From Natranaerovirga hydrolytica (GTDB lineage Bacteria > Bacillota > Clostridia > Lachnospirales > DSM-24629): DNA of 64,000 nt. Positions 33,122 to 42,566 of this stretch are shown here, piece after piece. The stretch's first letter is position 1. Each line of letters starts with the position of its first letter. The stretch lies in assembly GCF_004339095.1 (NCBI RefSeq), contig NZ_SMGQ01000013.1, forward strand, positions 62,001 through 126,000, given 5' to 3'. The position numbers were made by a program, and so were the translations under genes. The notes beneath the pieces were generated by a model that did no database searches, had not been told where the DNA came from, and saw nothing but the letters and a program-made list of their open reading frames with translations.

Positions 33122-34513
33122 ATGAGAGTTATTATTGTAGGAGTAGGAAAGTTAGGTTACAAATTAGCAGAATCTCTTTCACTAGAAAATAATGATGTAA
33201 CCGTTATTGATACAGAAACAAAAGCGTTAGAAAAGATAAGTGATAGTTTAGATGTGCTCACTATTAAAGGCAATGGTATTCAATTACAAGTACTAGAAGA
33301 AGTGAAGGCGAAAAATAGTGACTTGGTAATAGCCGTTACAAGTAACGATGAAACCAATATGTTGGTTGCTAGTATGAGTAAGAAAATAGGGTGTAAGAAG
33401 GTTGTGGCAAGAATACGTAATCCGGAATATGCTAATCAACTGGAATTTATAAAAAAAGAAATGGGCATTGATTATATTGTTAATCCAGAATTAGAAACAG
33501 CAAAAGAAGTAGCAAAGTTTGTATTAAAAGGTAATGCAATACACATGGAACATTTTGCAAGTGGTAAAGTGTGTATGGTGGATTTTCGCGTGCAAAATCT
33601 TAAAAATGTTGAAGGGAAAAAGATCAAAGATTTAGAAATACCAGAGTCAGTTATAATAGTAGCCATATCTAGAAATGGGCAGATTATCATTCCTTATGGA
33701 GAAACCCAAATTGAATCAACAGATACATTATATGTAATTGGTAAAAAAGAAAATATTGCAATGTTTTCAAAAATGTGTGGGGCACTTGTCAGTAAAAAGT
33801 TAGTAAAAAAAGCATTAATTCTAGGCGGTGGAAAAGCAGGTTATTACCTTGCAAATAAGCTTTTGAAAAGTGGTGTTAATGTTAAAATTATTGAAAGAGA
33901 TAAAGACAGATGTGAGTATCTAGCAGAAAAATTAGGTGGCGCTTTAGTTATTTACGGAGATGGTACAGATATTACCTTGCTTAATGAAGAAGGACTGGAT
34001 GAAATGGATAGTCTTATATCGGTTACTGGGTTTGACGAGGAGAACTTATTGTTAGCACTTTTAGCCAAACAACAAGGGGTAGATAAAGTCATTGCAAAAG
34101 TCAGTCGACCTAATTATATACCCATTATTGAGCAGTTAGGAATCGATTTGGCAGTCAATCCTTCTATTATTACAGCCAGTCAAATATTAAGATTTATTCA
34201 AGGTGGGAAAGTGGTCTCTATTTCTTTATTGTTAGGCGGACAAGCAGAAGTAATAGAAATAATCGCAGATGAAAATTCTCAAATTGTAGAAAAAAAATTA
34301 AAGGACTTAGGTATGCCCCATGGCATCATTATAGGTTCAATTGTACAAGATGGTAAAGTGATTATTCCTAATGGGGAGTCGGTGATACATTCAGGCGACC
34401 GTGTGGTTGTATTTTGTTTACAGTCCCAAATAACATTATTAGAGAAATTCTTTTATAAAAGAAAAGGAGGACTCGTAAATGAACTATGGCATAGTATCAA
34501 AAGTGTTAGGTAA
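33122..34513 (+). CDS. trkA: Trk potassium uptake regulator TrkA
   Basis: A 463-residue cytoplasmic protein with two tandem RCK units, each a Rossmann NAD-binding domain (VGVGKLGYKLAESL at residues 5-18; LGGGKAGYYLANKL at about 235) followed by a TrkA_C domain (about 140-220 and 370-450). The acidic residue closing the nucleotide fold is D30 in VIDTE and E in IIERD. It gates the TrkH channel encoded next, whose start lies 35 bases inside this gene. This order is common in Firmicutes. No known c-di-AMP or ydaO riboswitch is visible upstream. Confidence 0.95.
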   Translation: MRVIIVGVGKLGYKLAESLSLENNDVTVIDTETKALEKISDSLDVLTIKGNGIQLQVLEEVKAKNSDLVIAVTSNDETNMLVASMSKKIGCKKVVARIRNPEYANQLEFIKKEMGIDYIVNPELETAKEVAKFVLKGNAIHMEHFASGKVCMVDFRVQNLKNVEGKKIKDLEIPESVIIVAISRNGQIIIPYGETQIESTDTLYVIGKKENIAMFSKMCGALVSKKLVKKALILGGGKAGYYLANKLLKSGVNVKIIERDKDRCEYLAEKLGGALVIYGDGTDITLLNEEGLDEMDSLISVTGFDEENLLLALLAKQQGVDKVIAKVSRPNYIPIIEQLGIDLAVNPSIITASQILRFIQGGKVVSISLLLGGQAEVIEIIADENSQIVEKKLKDLGMPHGIIIGSIVQDGKVIIPNGESVIHSGDRVVVFCLQSQITLLEKFFYKRKGGLVNELWHSIKSVR

Positions 34514-35921
34514 CCTGCTGTTATTTGAAGCAGGCATTCTTGTTTTTCCTCTTTTGATTTCTTTATATACAAAAGAATCAGATACTTTGGCATTTGTATA
34601 TTCTATTGCGATTATACTTTTTGTCGGTCTCATGATGTCTAAAGTACCAAGACCCTCAAAAAAAATTAAAGCAAAAGAAGCTTTAAGTATTGTTGCAGGT
34701 GGTTGGCTACTGGTTTCGTTTTTTGGATCGTTACCCTTTGTATTATCAGGAAGTATTCCTTCAATGGTAGATGCTTTTTTTGAAACGGTATCAGGCTTAA
34801 CAACAACAGGAGCTACGTTGATAAACGATATTGAAGCGTTGCCTAAAGGCATACTGTTTTGGAGATCATTGACACACTGGTTAGGTGGAATGGGTATATT
34901 GGTATTGACATTGGCAATATTACCAGCTATTGGAGTCGGTGGCTTCCAAATATTTAAAGCAGAAAGTCCTGGTCCTGTTTCAGATAAATTGGTGCCTAGA
35001 ATGAAAGATACAGCGGTTATTCTTTATACGGTATATCTAGGGATTACAGTGTTGCAAATTATCTTACTATACATAGGTGGTATGTCCTTATACGAATCTG
35101 TTATTCATACTTTTGGAACAGTAGGTACAGGTGGTTTCTCAACACGTAATGACAGCATTGGTGCATTTGGTAGCAACTACATACACTTTGTTATTGCAAT
35201 CTTTATGATAGCCTCTGGTGTGAATTTTTCTTTGTATTATGACTTATACAAAGGAAGATGGAAAGACGTTGTTAAAAATTCTGAGCTGAAATTTTATTTT
35301 TCTATTATTGCAGGTGCTGTATTTTTAATAACCATTAATCTATATGGAAACGTCTATACCTCTTTATTTGAAACCTTTAGAAATGCGCTGTTTCAAGTAG
35401 GGGCTATTATTACAACAACAGGTTATACCACAGTGGATTATGAACAATGGAATGTGTTTAGTCAGCTGATTATATTTTTGTTAATGTTTGTAGGTGGGTG
35501 TGCAGGCTCAACAGGTGGTTCCATTAAGAATATTCGTTTATTGGTTTTAGTTAAAATGATTAAAAGAGAAATTTCAAAAATATTACATCCAAGGGCTTAT
35601 GTACCTATAAAGCTTAATGGCAAATCCATATCGCAAGATGTGGTATCCAGTGTTACAGGTTTCTTCTTTCTGTACATTTTAATTTTTATAGTAGGAACAC
35701 TGCTTATTTCATTAGAAGGTATAGGAATGGTGAGTGCTGCCAGCTCAATTGCAGCAACATTAGGTAATATAGGTCCTGGATTTGAAATGGTAGGGCCAAC
35801 ACAAACTTATAGTGATTTTAGTGCTTGGAGTAAAATGTTATTTTCTTTAATGATGTTATTTGGTAGATTGGAGTTATTTACCATATTTATCTTGTTAATG
35901 CCAAGTTTTTGGAAAAAATAA
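34479..35921 (+). CDS. trkH: Trk potassium uptake channel TrkH
   Basis: A 480-residue membrane protein of the TrkH/KtrB family with four pore repeats. Selectivity-filter segments are visible as TVSGLTTTGAT, GTVGTGGFSTR, AIITTTGYTT and ATLGNIGPGF, each with the conserved glycine. The GGSTGGSIKN loop follows the third repeat (GCAGSTGGSIKNIRL). The start ATG 34479 has AAAGGAGG at 34463-34470 within trkA, so the two are translationally linked. It imports K+ driven by membrane potential. Confidence 0.95.
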   Translation: MNYGIVSKVLGNLLLFEAGILVFPLLISLYTKESDTLAFVYSIAIILFVGLMMSKVPRPSKKIKAKEALSIVAGGWLLVSFFGSLPFVLSGSIPSMVDAFFETVSGLTTTGATLINDIEALPKGILFWRSLTHWLGGMGILVLTLAILPAIGVGGFQIFKAESPGPVSDKLVPRMKDTAVILYTVYLGITVLQIILLYIGGMSLYESVIHTFGTVGTGGFSTRNDSIGAFGSNYIHFVIAIFMIASGVNFSLYYDLYKGRWKDVVKNSELKFYFSIIAGAVFLITINLYGNVYTSLFETFRNALFQVGAIITTTGYTTVDYEQWNVFSQLIIFLLMFVGGCAGSTGGSIKNIRLLVLVKMIKREISKILHPRAYVPIKLNGKSISQDVVSSVTGFFFLYILIFIVGTLLISLEGIGMVSAASSIAATLGNIGPGFEMVGPTQTYSDFSAWSKMLFSLMMLFGRLELFTIFILLMPSFWKK

Positions 35922-35933
35922 ATCAATGATTTT

Positions 35934-35973
35934 AAAGGACTATTTTAGTGAGACTACTAAAATAGTCCTTTTC
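35934..35973 (+). terminator. terminator of the trk operon
   Basis: AAAGGACTATTTTAGT (35934-35949) pairs with ACTAAAATAGTCCTTTT (35956-35972). Confidence 0.9.
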
Positions 35974-36047
35974 TATATCCAAAGAATGAATTTCTTGGGA
36001 TATAGGAATCAATAGAGTTATGTTAAAAAGATATTTATTAAAAGAAA

Positions 36048-36129
36048 TGTGCAAAGAATGACGCATTTGTGCATAGACAATAAAGGGTTTGTTTGATATA
36101 ATGAACAATGCAAATGAGAATTAATCTCA
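36048..36129 (+). promoter_or_regulatory. nik promoter with direct repeats and a Fur-like palindrome
   Basis: TAGACA (36074-36079), a 17-base spacer and TATAAT (36097-36102). Direct repeats TGTGCAAAGA (36048-36057) and TGTGCATAGA (36068-36077) are exactly 20 bases apart and abut the -35, as expected for an AraC-type activator such as the YesN-like regulator encoded downstream. TGAGAATTAATCTCA (36115-36129) is palindromic and resembles a 7-1-7 Fur-family box placed over the start region. Confidence 0.6.
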
Positions 36130-36165
36130 ATAAGCAAAATAGTCATTAAAGAAAGGGAGAACAAA

Positions 36166-37785
36166 ATGTATTTTAACAAGAAAGTAATTCAATTAGCTAT
36201 AATTGTTATGCTATTGGCAACCATGGTTGTCGGTTGTGGTTCAAATGGTGATTCAGACACTTCTTCAAATCCTAGCAATATTGAGGATTCAACAAATAAA
36301 GAGGAAATTGTATATGTGAATTTTAGAGATATAAGAGACTTAAATCCTCATATTTACAGTGGAGAGTTATTTGCTCAAAACTTACTTTTTGAAGGGTTAG
36401 TTATGATGACGGACGAAGGTGTTAAACCTTGGCTGGCTAAAGATTGGAAGATATCTGAAGATGGATTAACGTACATATTTTATTTAAGAGAAGGCGTTGA
36501 ATTTTCTGATGGATATAAATTTGATGCACATGCTGTAGAAGCCAATATTCAAGCAATATATGATAATTATGATAGACATGGTTGGTTAGAAAGCATTAGA
36601 TTATTAGAGGACTTTGGTGCCACGGATGAGTATACATTTGAAATGACATTAAAAGAGCCATATTACCCATTACTTATAGAATTAGCAGTAACAAGACCTT
36701 TTAGATTTATTTCACCAAATTGTTTTATTGATGGAACAACAAAAGATGGTGTTGATGGTTTGAATGGTACAGGAAAATATGTTCTAACGGAAAATCACAT
36801 TGATGAATATGCTGTTTTTGACGTCAATGAAAGTTATTGGGGCGACAAACCAGAGATCAATAGAATCATAGCAAAAGTAATGCCAGATAATCAAACAAGA
36901 GCTTTGGCTTTAGAAAGAGGCGAAATAGATATTATCTATGGAACCAATATGATTGATGCAGAAACGTTTATTAGATTTTCTGAAATGGATGGTTTTGAAA
37001 CAAGTCTGTCAGACCCATTAGCAACAAGAATGCTGATTATGAATTCTACAGATGAAATATTATCAGATGGTAACATTAGACAAGCGATTAATGCAGCGGT
37101 TAACAGAGAAGAAATATCAGAAGGTATTTTTTATGGATTAGAAGCACCAGCAGATAGATTATTAGCCAGCACAGTGCCTTATTGTGATGTGGAATTAGAA
37201 GGGTATATTTATTCCTTGGATAAAGCCAATGGTTTGTTAGAAGAAGCTGGATGGCAGACTGGAACAAATGGCATTCGTGAAAAAGATGGCAATCCTTTAG
37301 AAATTCAAATGCATTATAATGCAGATAGCGTAACAGAGCGTATGATTTCTGAGTACTTACAAAATGAATTGTTAAAAGTTGGGATTAAGCTTAATATTAC
37401 TGGAGAAGAAGAACAATCTTATAGAGATCGAATGAAATCCGGAGACTTTAGTATAACCTTTAATATATCTTGGGGAACGCCATATGATCCACATTCATTC
37501 TTAGGTGGAATGAGAATGCCTGCAGTATATGGAGATTATGCAGCGCAACAAGGACTTGAAGAAGTTGAAAAATTACATGATACAATTTTACAAGCGTTTA
37601 TAACAGTAGATGAAATAGAAAGACAAGAATACTATGATTATATCTTAACGTATTTACATGAAGAAGCTGTTTATGTGCCGTTGACTTATGAAAGAAATAG
37701 GGCCATTTATAACGAAAAAGTCAAAAATGTGACTTTTAATCCGTCACAATATGAAGTGCCTTTAGAAAAAATGCATTTAGAGTAA
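36166..37785 (+). CDS. nikA: nickel ABC importer, substrate-binding lipoprotein NikA
   Basis: A 539-residue lipoprotein (lipobox VVGC, Cys24) of the SBP_bac_5 family. It follows E. coli NikA over its length: LNPHIYSGELFAQ, WLAKDWKISEDG, RHGWLES, TRPFRFISP, LNGTGKYVL, IREKDGNPLEI and WGTPYDPHSF. By recalled alignment the Trp100, Arg137, Trp398 and Tyr402 equivalents that contact the nickel chelate are kept, but the His416 position in the MRxP loop is Val (MRMPAV). It captures a Ni2+ chelate for nikBC. The first gene of the operon, it is followed by a stem-loop that probably sets its higher expression. Another oligopeptide-like metallophore ligand is possible. Confidence 0.85.
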   Translation: MYFNKKVIQLAIIVMLLATMVVGCGSNGDSDTSSNPSNIEDSTNKEEIVYVNFRDIRDLNPHIYSGELFAQNLLFEGLVMMTDEGVKPWLAKDWKISEDGLTYIFYLREGVEFSDGYKFDAHAVEANIQAIYDNYDRHGWLESIRLLEDFGATDEYTFEMTLKEPYYPLLIELAVTRPFRFISPNCFIDGTTKDGVDGLNGTGKYVLTENHIDEYAVFDVNESYWGDKPEINRIIAKVMPDNQTRALALERGEIDIIYGTNMIDAETFIRFSEMDGFETSLSDPLATRMLIMNSTDEILSDGNIRQAINAAVNREEISEGIFYGLEAPADRLLASTVPYCDVELEGYIYSLDKANGLLEEAGWQTGTNGIREKDGNPLEIQMHYNADSVTERMISEYLQNELLKVGIKLNITGEEEQSYRDRMKSGDFSITFNISWGTPYDPHSFLGGMRMPAVYGDYAAQQGLEEVEKLHDTILQAFITVDEIERQEYYDYILTYLHEEAVYVPLTYERNRAIYNEKVKNVTFNPSQYEVPLEKMHLE

Positions 37786-37788
37786 AAA

Positions 37789-37826
37789 AATAGTAAGACC
37801 ATAAATACAATTTTGGTCTTACTATT
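37789..37826 (+). terminator. intra-operon stem-loop between nikA and nikB
   Basis: AATAGTAAGACC (37789-37800) is perfectly complementary to GGTCTTACTATT (37815-37826) but is followed by ATTAATG, not a T-run. It is likely an mRNA 3'-stabiliser or partial terminator keeping nikA more abundant than nikBCDE. Confidence 0.7.
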
Positions 37827-37849
37827 ATTAATGAATTAGGTGGTTATTA

Positions 37850-38785
37850 ATGAAAACATATATCATAAAAAGAATTCTAATGGCTATGCCTATGATGTTA
37901 GCAGTGTCTTTTATTGCATTTGCTTTAATTAATTTGATGCCTGTTGATCCAGTAGAAGTCGCTTTGCGGGTTAATGAAATCATACCTACAGAAGAAGCCA
38001 TTCAAGGCATGACAGAAGAACTGGGATTAGATCAACCTTATTTTGAAAGGTATTTTTCTTGGTTGAAAGATGTGGTCAGGCTAGATTTTGGTCATTCATA
38101 CATTAATAAAAACAGAACTGTAATGGGAGAGATCTCAAGAAGTTTACCAGCTACTTTACGGTTAGCAGGCGTCTCTTTAATGATTGTTTTGGTAGTCAGC
38201 ATTCCATTAGGGGTGTTGTGTGCCGTTTATAAAAATAGTTTGTTTGATAAAATCATAAGACTATTTATTTTTGTAGGAACGGCAATGCCTAATTATTGGG
38301 TAGGTATTTTATTAATGTGGTTATTTGCTGTCCGATTAAATTGGTTACCCACAGGAGGCAATAGAGAAGCAGGAGCCATTATATTACCATCTATTACGCT
38401 CAGTCTTACATATATTGCTACATATGTTCGGTTAATTCGAAACAATATGATTGAGAACATGGAAGAAAATTATGTTTTTTATGCAAGAGTACGGGGCATT
38501 AAAGAACGTGTCATAGTGATCAAACATGTGCTTAGAAATTCTATACAAAGTTCAATAACAGCTCTTGGAATGAGTATTGTGCAACTCATTTCCGGTACAG
38601 TAGTCATTGAGAACATTTTTGCATGGCCAGGAATAGGTCGGTTATGTATTACGGCTATATTTAATAGGGATTACCCTATTATACAAGCTTATATTTTTTT
38701 AATGGGTATTTTATTTATTTTTTGTAATTTATTAGTGGATATTGTACAGCATTCAATTGATCCAAGGCTGAGTGAGGAGGGATAA
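37850..38785 (+). CDS. nikB: nickel ABC importer permease NikB
   Basis: A 311-residue permease of the DppB/NikB type. The N-terminal MKTYIIKRILMAMPMMLAVSFIAF is the usual first helix; GLDQPYFERYFSWLKDVVRLDFGHSY is the conserved extracellular loop; the cytoplasmic EAA-like loop is near YARVRGIKERVIVIKHVLRNS. About six membrane segments. Start at ATG 37850 after a GGTGG-type site. It pairs with NikC to form the channel. The stop lies 1 base before the nikC start. Confidence 0.88.
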   Translation: MKTYIIKRILMAMPMMLAVSFIAFALINLMPVDPVEVALRVNEIIPTEEAIQGMTEELGLDQPYFERYFSWLKDVVRLDFGHSYINKNRTVMGEISRSLPATLRLAGVSLMIVLVVSIPLGVLCAVYKNSLFDKIIRLFIFVGTAMPNYWVGILLMWLFAVRLNWLPTGGNREAGAIILPSITLSLTYIATYVRLIRNNMIENMEENYVFYARVRGIKERVIVIKHVLRNSIQSSITALGMSIVQLISGTVVIENIFAWPGIGRLCITAIFNRDYPIIQAYIFLMGILFIFCNLLVDIVQHSIDPRLSEEG

Positions 38786-38786
38786 T

Positions 38787-39605
38787 ATGGTAAAAAAATT
38801 TAAAAAAGATAAAATTGCTATGGTATCTTTCTTGATCATCCTATTCACTATTATTATTGGGATGTTTCCAGAAACATTAGCTCCTAATTCACCTATTGAG
38901 ACCAGTATCATCAATAAATATGCACCCATGAGCACAGCATTTCCCTTAGGCACAGATCATCTTGGACGTTGTATTTTATCAAGAATTATTTATGGCATCA
39001 GAACCACGATATACTTGTCTATTTTTACAATGGTATGTACCATTGTCATTGGCACGATAGTAGGACTGATATCGGGCTATACAAAAGGAATAGCAGATGA
39101 AATCATTATGCGAACAGTTGATATTATATTATCATTTCCTAGTCAAGTTTTAATTCTTGCAGTAGTGGGTATGTTAGGCGTGGGAATTGAAAATGTCATT
39201 ATAGCAAGTATTGCTATAAAGTGGGCATGGTATGCTCGGATGATTCGATCCAGTGTATTAAAATACAATTTTAAAAACTATATTATTTATTCTAAAACCA
39301 TAGGGATGAGCAAATTCTATATTATTACAAGGCATATTCTTCCTAATATTCTATCAGAAATTATTGTATTAGCAACGTTGGATATGGGTTGGGTAATCAT
39401 TAATATATCGACCCTTTCATTTTTAGGTTTAGGTGTTCAAGCGCCGACGCCAGAATGGGGTGCTATGCTTAGTGAAGCAAAAAATGTTATGACATCTTAT
39501 CCTGCTCAAATGTTAGCACCAGGGATTGCAATATTAGTGATTGTGGCATCGTTTAATATGTTAGGCGATAGTTTGCGAGACATATTAGACCCTAAGGAGG
39601 TATAG
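38787..39605 (+). CDS. nikC: nickel ABC importer permease NikC
   Basis: A 272-residue DppC/NikC-type permease. The start is ATG 38787 with GAGGAGG (38774-38780); an in-frame ATG at 38772 precedes that site. It has PLGTDHLGRCILSRIIYGIRTT and DIILSFPSQVLILAVVGMLG, and the EAA loop YSKTIGMSKFYIITRHILPNI. About six membrane segments. It is the second half of the import channel, followed 2 bases later by the ATPase gene nikD. Confidence 0.88.
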   Translation: MVKKFKKDKIAMVSFLIILFTIIIGMFPETLAPNSPIETSIINKYAPMSTAFPLGTDHLGRCILSRIIYGIRTTIYLSIFTMVCTIVIGTIVGLISGYTKGIADEIIMRTVDIILSFPSQVLILAVVGMLGVGIENVIIASIAIKWAWYARMIRSSVLKYNFKNYIIYSKTIGMSKFYIITRHILPNILSEIIVLATLDMGWVIINISTLSFLGLGVQAPTPEWGAMLSEAKNVMTSYPAQMLAPGIAILVIVASFNMLGDSLRDILDPKEV

Positions 39606-39607
39606 AA

Positions 39608-40414
39608 TTGGACGTATTAAATGTGAATAACCTAACGGTTGAATATATAGAGAATAAGAAAAAGCAAGATATAATTTCTAATATTAGTTTTTCTGTAAAG
39701 AAAAATCAATGCCTAGGAATTGTTGGTGAAAGTGGTAGTGGAAAAAGCATGACTTGTAAAGCCATACTAGGTATGCTCAATAGTAACTTTAGTGTTAAAG
39801 GAGAAGTAATGTATAACCATAATAATGTGCTAAAAGCAGACAAAAACGCCATTAGAAAAATAAGAGGAAAAGAAATTGTAATGATTTTACAAAATCCAAT
39901 GACTGCCTTTGACCCACTTTTAACCATTCAATCTCATATGATAGAAACTTTTGTAGAAAATCTTCAGGTAACTAAAAAAGATGGCTTAAAGATTGCAAGA
40001 GAATCCTTAGCAAAAATGCATATTAATGATTATAATGAAGTTCTAAAAAAGTATCCTCATCAACTCAGCGGAGGCATGTTACAAAGAGTAATGATTGGAA
40101 TCGCTCTTATGTTGGAACCCAGTATAATCATTGCGGATGAACCAACAACGGCAGTAGATGCCATTAATGTTATGAATGTTATGGATGAATTTATTAGAAT
40201 TAAAGACCATTTTGATACGTCAATGATTTTTATTTCCCATGACTTGGGAACCATAGCCAAGATATCCGATGACATTTTGGTTATGAAGGATGGCGTAATA
40301 GCAGATTACGGCACAAAACAATACATTTTAAAAGAATCCACCAATGAACATACAAGATATTTGGTAGACACAAGAAAAGCATTAATTAATCAATTTAACA
40401 ATGTTTTTGTATAG
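39608..40414 (+). CDS. nikD: nickel ABC importer ATPase NikD
   Basis: A 268-residue ATPase of the oligopeptide/nickel type, starting with TTG 39608 after AAGGAGG (39594-39600). It has Walker A GESGSGKS, Q-loop ILQNP, signature LSGGMLQRV, Walker B IIADEPTTAVD and switch His in ISHDLG. Unusually short at the C-terminus, it lacks the oligo_HPY extension of Dpp/Opp ATPases, as NikD does. It works with NikE. Confidence 0.87.
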   Translation: MDVLNVNNLTVEYIENKKKQDIISNISFSVKKNQCLGIVGESGSGKSMTCKAILGMLNSNFSVKGEVMYNHNNVLKADKNAIRKIRGKEIVMILQNPMTAFDPLLTIQSHMIETFVENLQVTKKDGLKIARESLAKMHINDYNEVLKKYPHQLSGGMLQRVMIGIALMLEPSIIIADEPTTAVDAINVMNVMDEFIRIKDHFDTSMIFISHDLGTIAKISDDILVMKDGVIADYGTKQYILKESTNEHTRYLVDTRKALINQFNNVFV

Positions 40415-40426
40415 GAGGAATATCCA

Positions 40427-41230
40427 GTGGAATTAAAAGTGAATAATGTGTATAAAAATTATAAAAAGACTTTATCTACCGGTAAAAAGGAAAAAGTTAC
40501 CATTGTCAAAGGGGTATCCTTAACCGTTAAAGAAAAAGAATGTATAGGCATTATTGGTGAAAGTGGCAGTGGTAAGAGCACATTAGGTCGATTAATCATT
40601 GGTTTTGAAAAACCAGATAAAGGTACTGTTTTATTAAATGGAGAGGATTTAACCCAATCCAAAAATAGAGTCCTTAAGAAAAATATCAGTGTGGTTTTCC
40701 AAGATTATACGTCGTCGGTTAATCCAAGGTTTAAAGTTAAAAACATATTGGCAGAGCCCATAAAAAAATTTGATAAAGTTAATAAAAGTGAAATTAAGAA
40801 AAAATCCATTGGGTTATTAGAAAAAGTGGGATTAAACGAAAATTTCTTAGAACGTTATCCTCATGAATTAAGTGGTGGACAATTACAAAGAGTTTGTATT
40901 GCTCGGGCTATTGCAACCAATCCTAAAATTATTGTGCTAGATGAAGCAATTAGCTCACTAGATGTTTCCATACAAGTACAGGTATTAGATTTGTTAATCC
41001 AACTCAAGAACGAAATGGATATATCGTATATTTTTATAACCCATGATTTAACGGCGATTACGTATATATGTGATCAGGTTATTTTTTTCAAAGAAGGCAA
41101 TATAGTCGAACAAGTGAATGATATGAAAAACTTAAAAAATGTAAAAGAAGCGTATTCAAAAGAGCTATTAAATGCAGCAAAAAAAATGAATGAAGGAGAA
41201 GGCTTACATGACATACAAAGAATATCTTAA
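40427..41230 (+). CDS. nikE: nickel ABC importer ATPase NikE
   Basis: A 267-residue second ATPase, starting at GTG 40427 with AGGAGGA about 7 bases upstream. Walker A GESGSGKST, signature LSGGQLQRV, Walker B IIVLDEAISSLD and switch ITHDLT are all present. It forms the ATPase pair with NikD. Its 3' end overlaps the MATE transporter gene by 23 bases, tying that gene to the operon. Confidence 0.87.
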   Translation: MELKVNNVYKNYKKTLSTGKKEKVTIVKGVSLTVKEKECIGIIGESGSGKSTLGRLIIGFEKPDKGTVLLNGEDLTQSKNRVLKKNISVVFQDYTSSVNPRFKVKNILAEPIKKFDKVNKSEIKKKSIGLLEKVGLNENFLERYPHELSGGQLQRVCIARAIATNPKIIVLDEAISSLDVSIQVQVLDLLIQLKNEMDISYIFITHDLTAITYICDQVIFFKEGNIVEQVNDMKNLKNVKEAYSKELLNAAKKMNEGEGLHDIQRIS

Positions 41231-42536
41231 ATTAGCAATCCCCTTTACCATATCTACAGTCACCCAACCCTTATTAGGTGCTGTGGATACAGCTGTTGTT
41301 GGAAGAATAGATGATCCTTCCAATATTGCAGGGGTAGCTGTTGGAGCCGTTATTTTTAGCACCTTATATTGGTTGTTTGGCTTTTTAAGAGTCAGTACAT
41401 CAGGCTATTCTGCTCAAGCACTAGGAACAAAAAGTGAAAAAGATAGTTTGTTTTCTTTACTTCGACCAAGTATTATTGCCATAATAATTGGTTTGTTTTT
41501 TGTCCTATTCCAAAGACCGATTTTTGATGTGGGCATGAGAATATTAAGTCCTGATGCAGATGTTAAATTCCAAGCATCACAGTATTTTTTTGTTTTAATA
41601 TGGGGTGCCCCTTTTGTTTTGATGAATTATGTTAACTTAGGTTGGCTTATGGGAAGAAAAAAAGTGAAGGCTTCAATGTTCTTACAAATATTTTCCAATG
41701 TGCTCAATATTGTTCTAGATATCTTGTTTGTAGTATACTTTAATATGGGTGTACTAGGTGTTGCGTATGCTACATTAATTTCCCAAATTACAGCATTTGG
41801 AATAGGTTGCTATTTCGTACATAGCAATTTAAGCGTACTAAGACTTAAAAAGTATTTCAAAGATTTATTTGATCAAGTGGCTTTTAAAAAGATTATGTGC
41901 GTCAACAGAGATTTGATGATTAGAACAGTTTGTTTGCTTATTGTAACCAATATGTTTGTGGCAAAAGGAGCTGACTTTGGAACGGAAGTATTAGCAGCTA
42001 ATGCCGTTTTATTTCAGATCCAATATATCTTAGCTTATTTTTATGATGGATTCGCCAATGCATCCAGTATTTTTATTGGTACAGCAGTAGGAGAGAAAAA
42101 CATCAACTTATTTCATGAAGTCGTCAAGATATCGACTAAACTGACATTTATTTTAGGTGGCATTATGGCCACAATTATACTTGTTTTTAGTCCTTATATC
42201 ATACAAATATTTACGAATATTGAAAGCGTTATTCAGATTAGTGAACAATATGCCATTTGGGTCAGCATTTATCCATTGGTTGTTGGCATCGGTCTAGTGT
42301 ATTACGGAATGTTTACAGGTGCAACCTATACCACACCTGTTAGAAATTCAATGATTTTATCCCTTTTAGGATTTCTTATAGCTTATTTTACACTTATACC
42401 AAGTATAGACAATCATGGGTTATGGTTAGCCTATTTGGTTTTTAGCCTAGGTAGAAGTATATTTCTAGGGATATATATTAAAGATTTCAAGAAAACAATA
42501 TTGGGTGCTCAAGATGGTCAGGTGATATCTGCCTAA
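41208..42536 (+). CDS. MATE-family efflux transporter
   Basis: A 442-residue exporter of the DinF branch of the MATE family with about twelve membrane segments in two halves (residues about 1-220 and 230-440). The N-terminus YKEYLKLAIPFTISTVTQPLLGAVDTAVVGR carries the typical pattern, with QALG and WGAPFVLMNYVNLGWLMGRKK in the first half. The start is ATG 41208 with AAGGAGA at 41193-41199; an earlier in-frame ATG (41190) overlaps that site. It exports small cationic or amphipathic molecules using Na+ or H+. Being translationally tied to nikE, it may export a nickel-chelating metabolite later retrieved by NikABCDE, but that is a guess. Confidence 0.88.
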   Translation: MTYKEYLKLAIPFTISTVTQPLLGAVDTAVVGRIDDPSNIAGVAVGAVIFSTLYWLFGFLRVSTSGYSAQALGTKSEKDSLFSLLRPSIIAIIIGLFFVLFQRPIFDVGMRILSPDADVKFQASQYFFVLIWGAPFVLMNYVNLGWLMGRKKVKASMFLQIFSNVLNIVLDILFVVYFNMGVLGVAYATLISQITAFGIGCYFVHSNLSVLRLKKYFKDLFDQVAFKKIMCVNRDLMIRTVCLLIVTNMFVAKGADFGTEVLAANAVLFQIQYILAYFYDGFANASSIFIGTAVGEKNINLFHEVVKISTKLTFILGGIMATIILVFSPYIIQIFTNIESVIQISEQYAIWVSIYPLVVGIGLVYYGMFTGATYTTPVRNSMILSLLGFLIAYFTLIPSIDNHGLWLAYLVFSLGRSIFLGIYIKDFKKTILGAQDGQVISA

Positions 42537-42566
42537 TGGCATGGATTCGTATTAAACAAGAGGTGT

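Noticed and set aside
36166-41230. Oligopeptide (Opp/Dpp) importer
   Set aside because: General fold is shared, but the binding protein follows NikA in specific blocks and both ATPases lack the long Opp/Dpp C-terminal extension.
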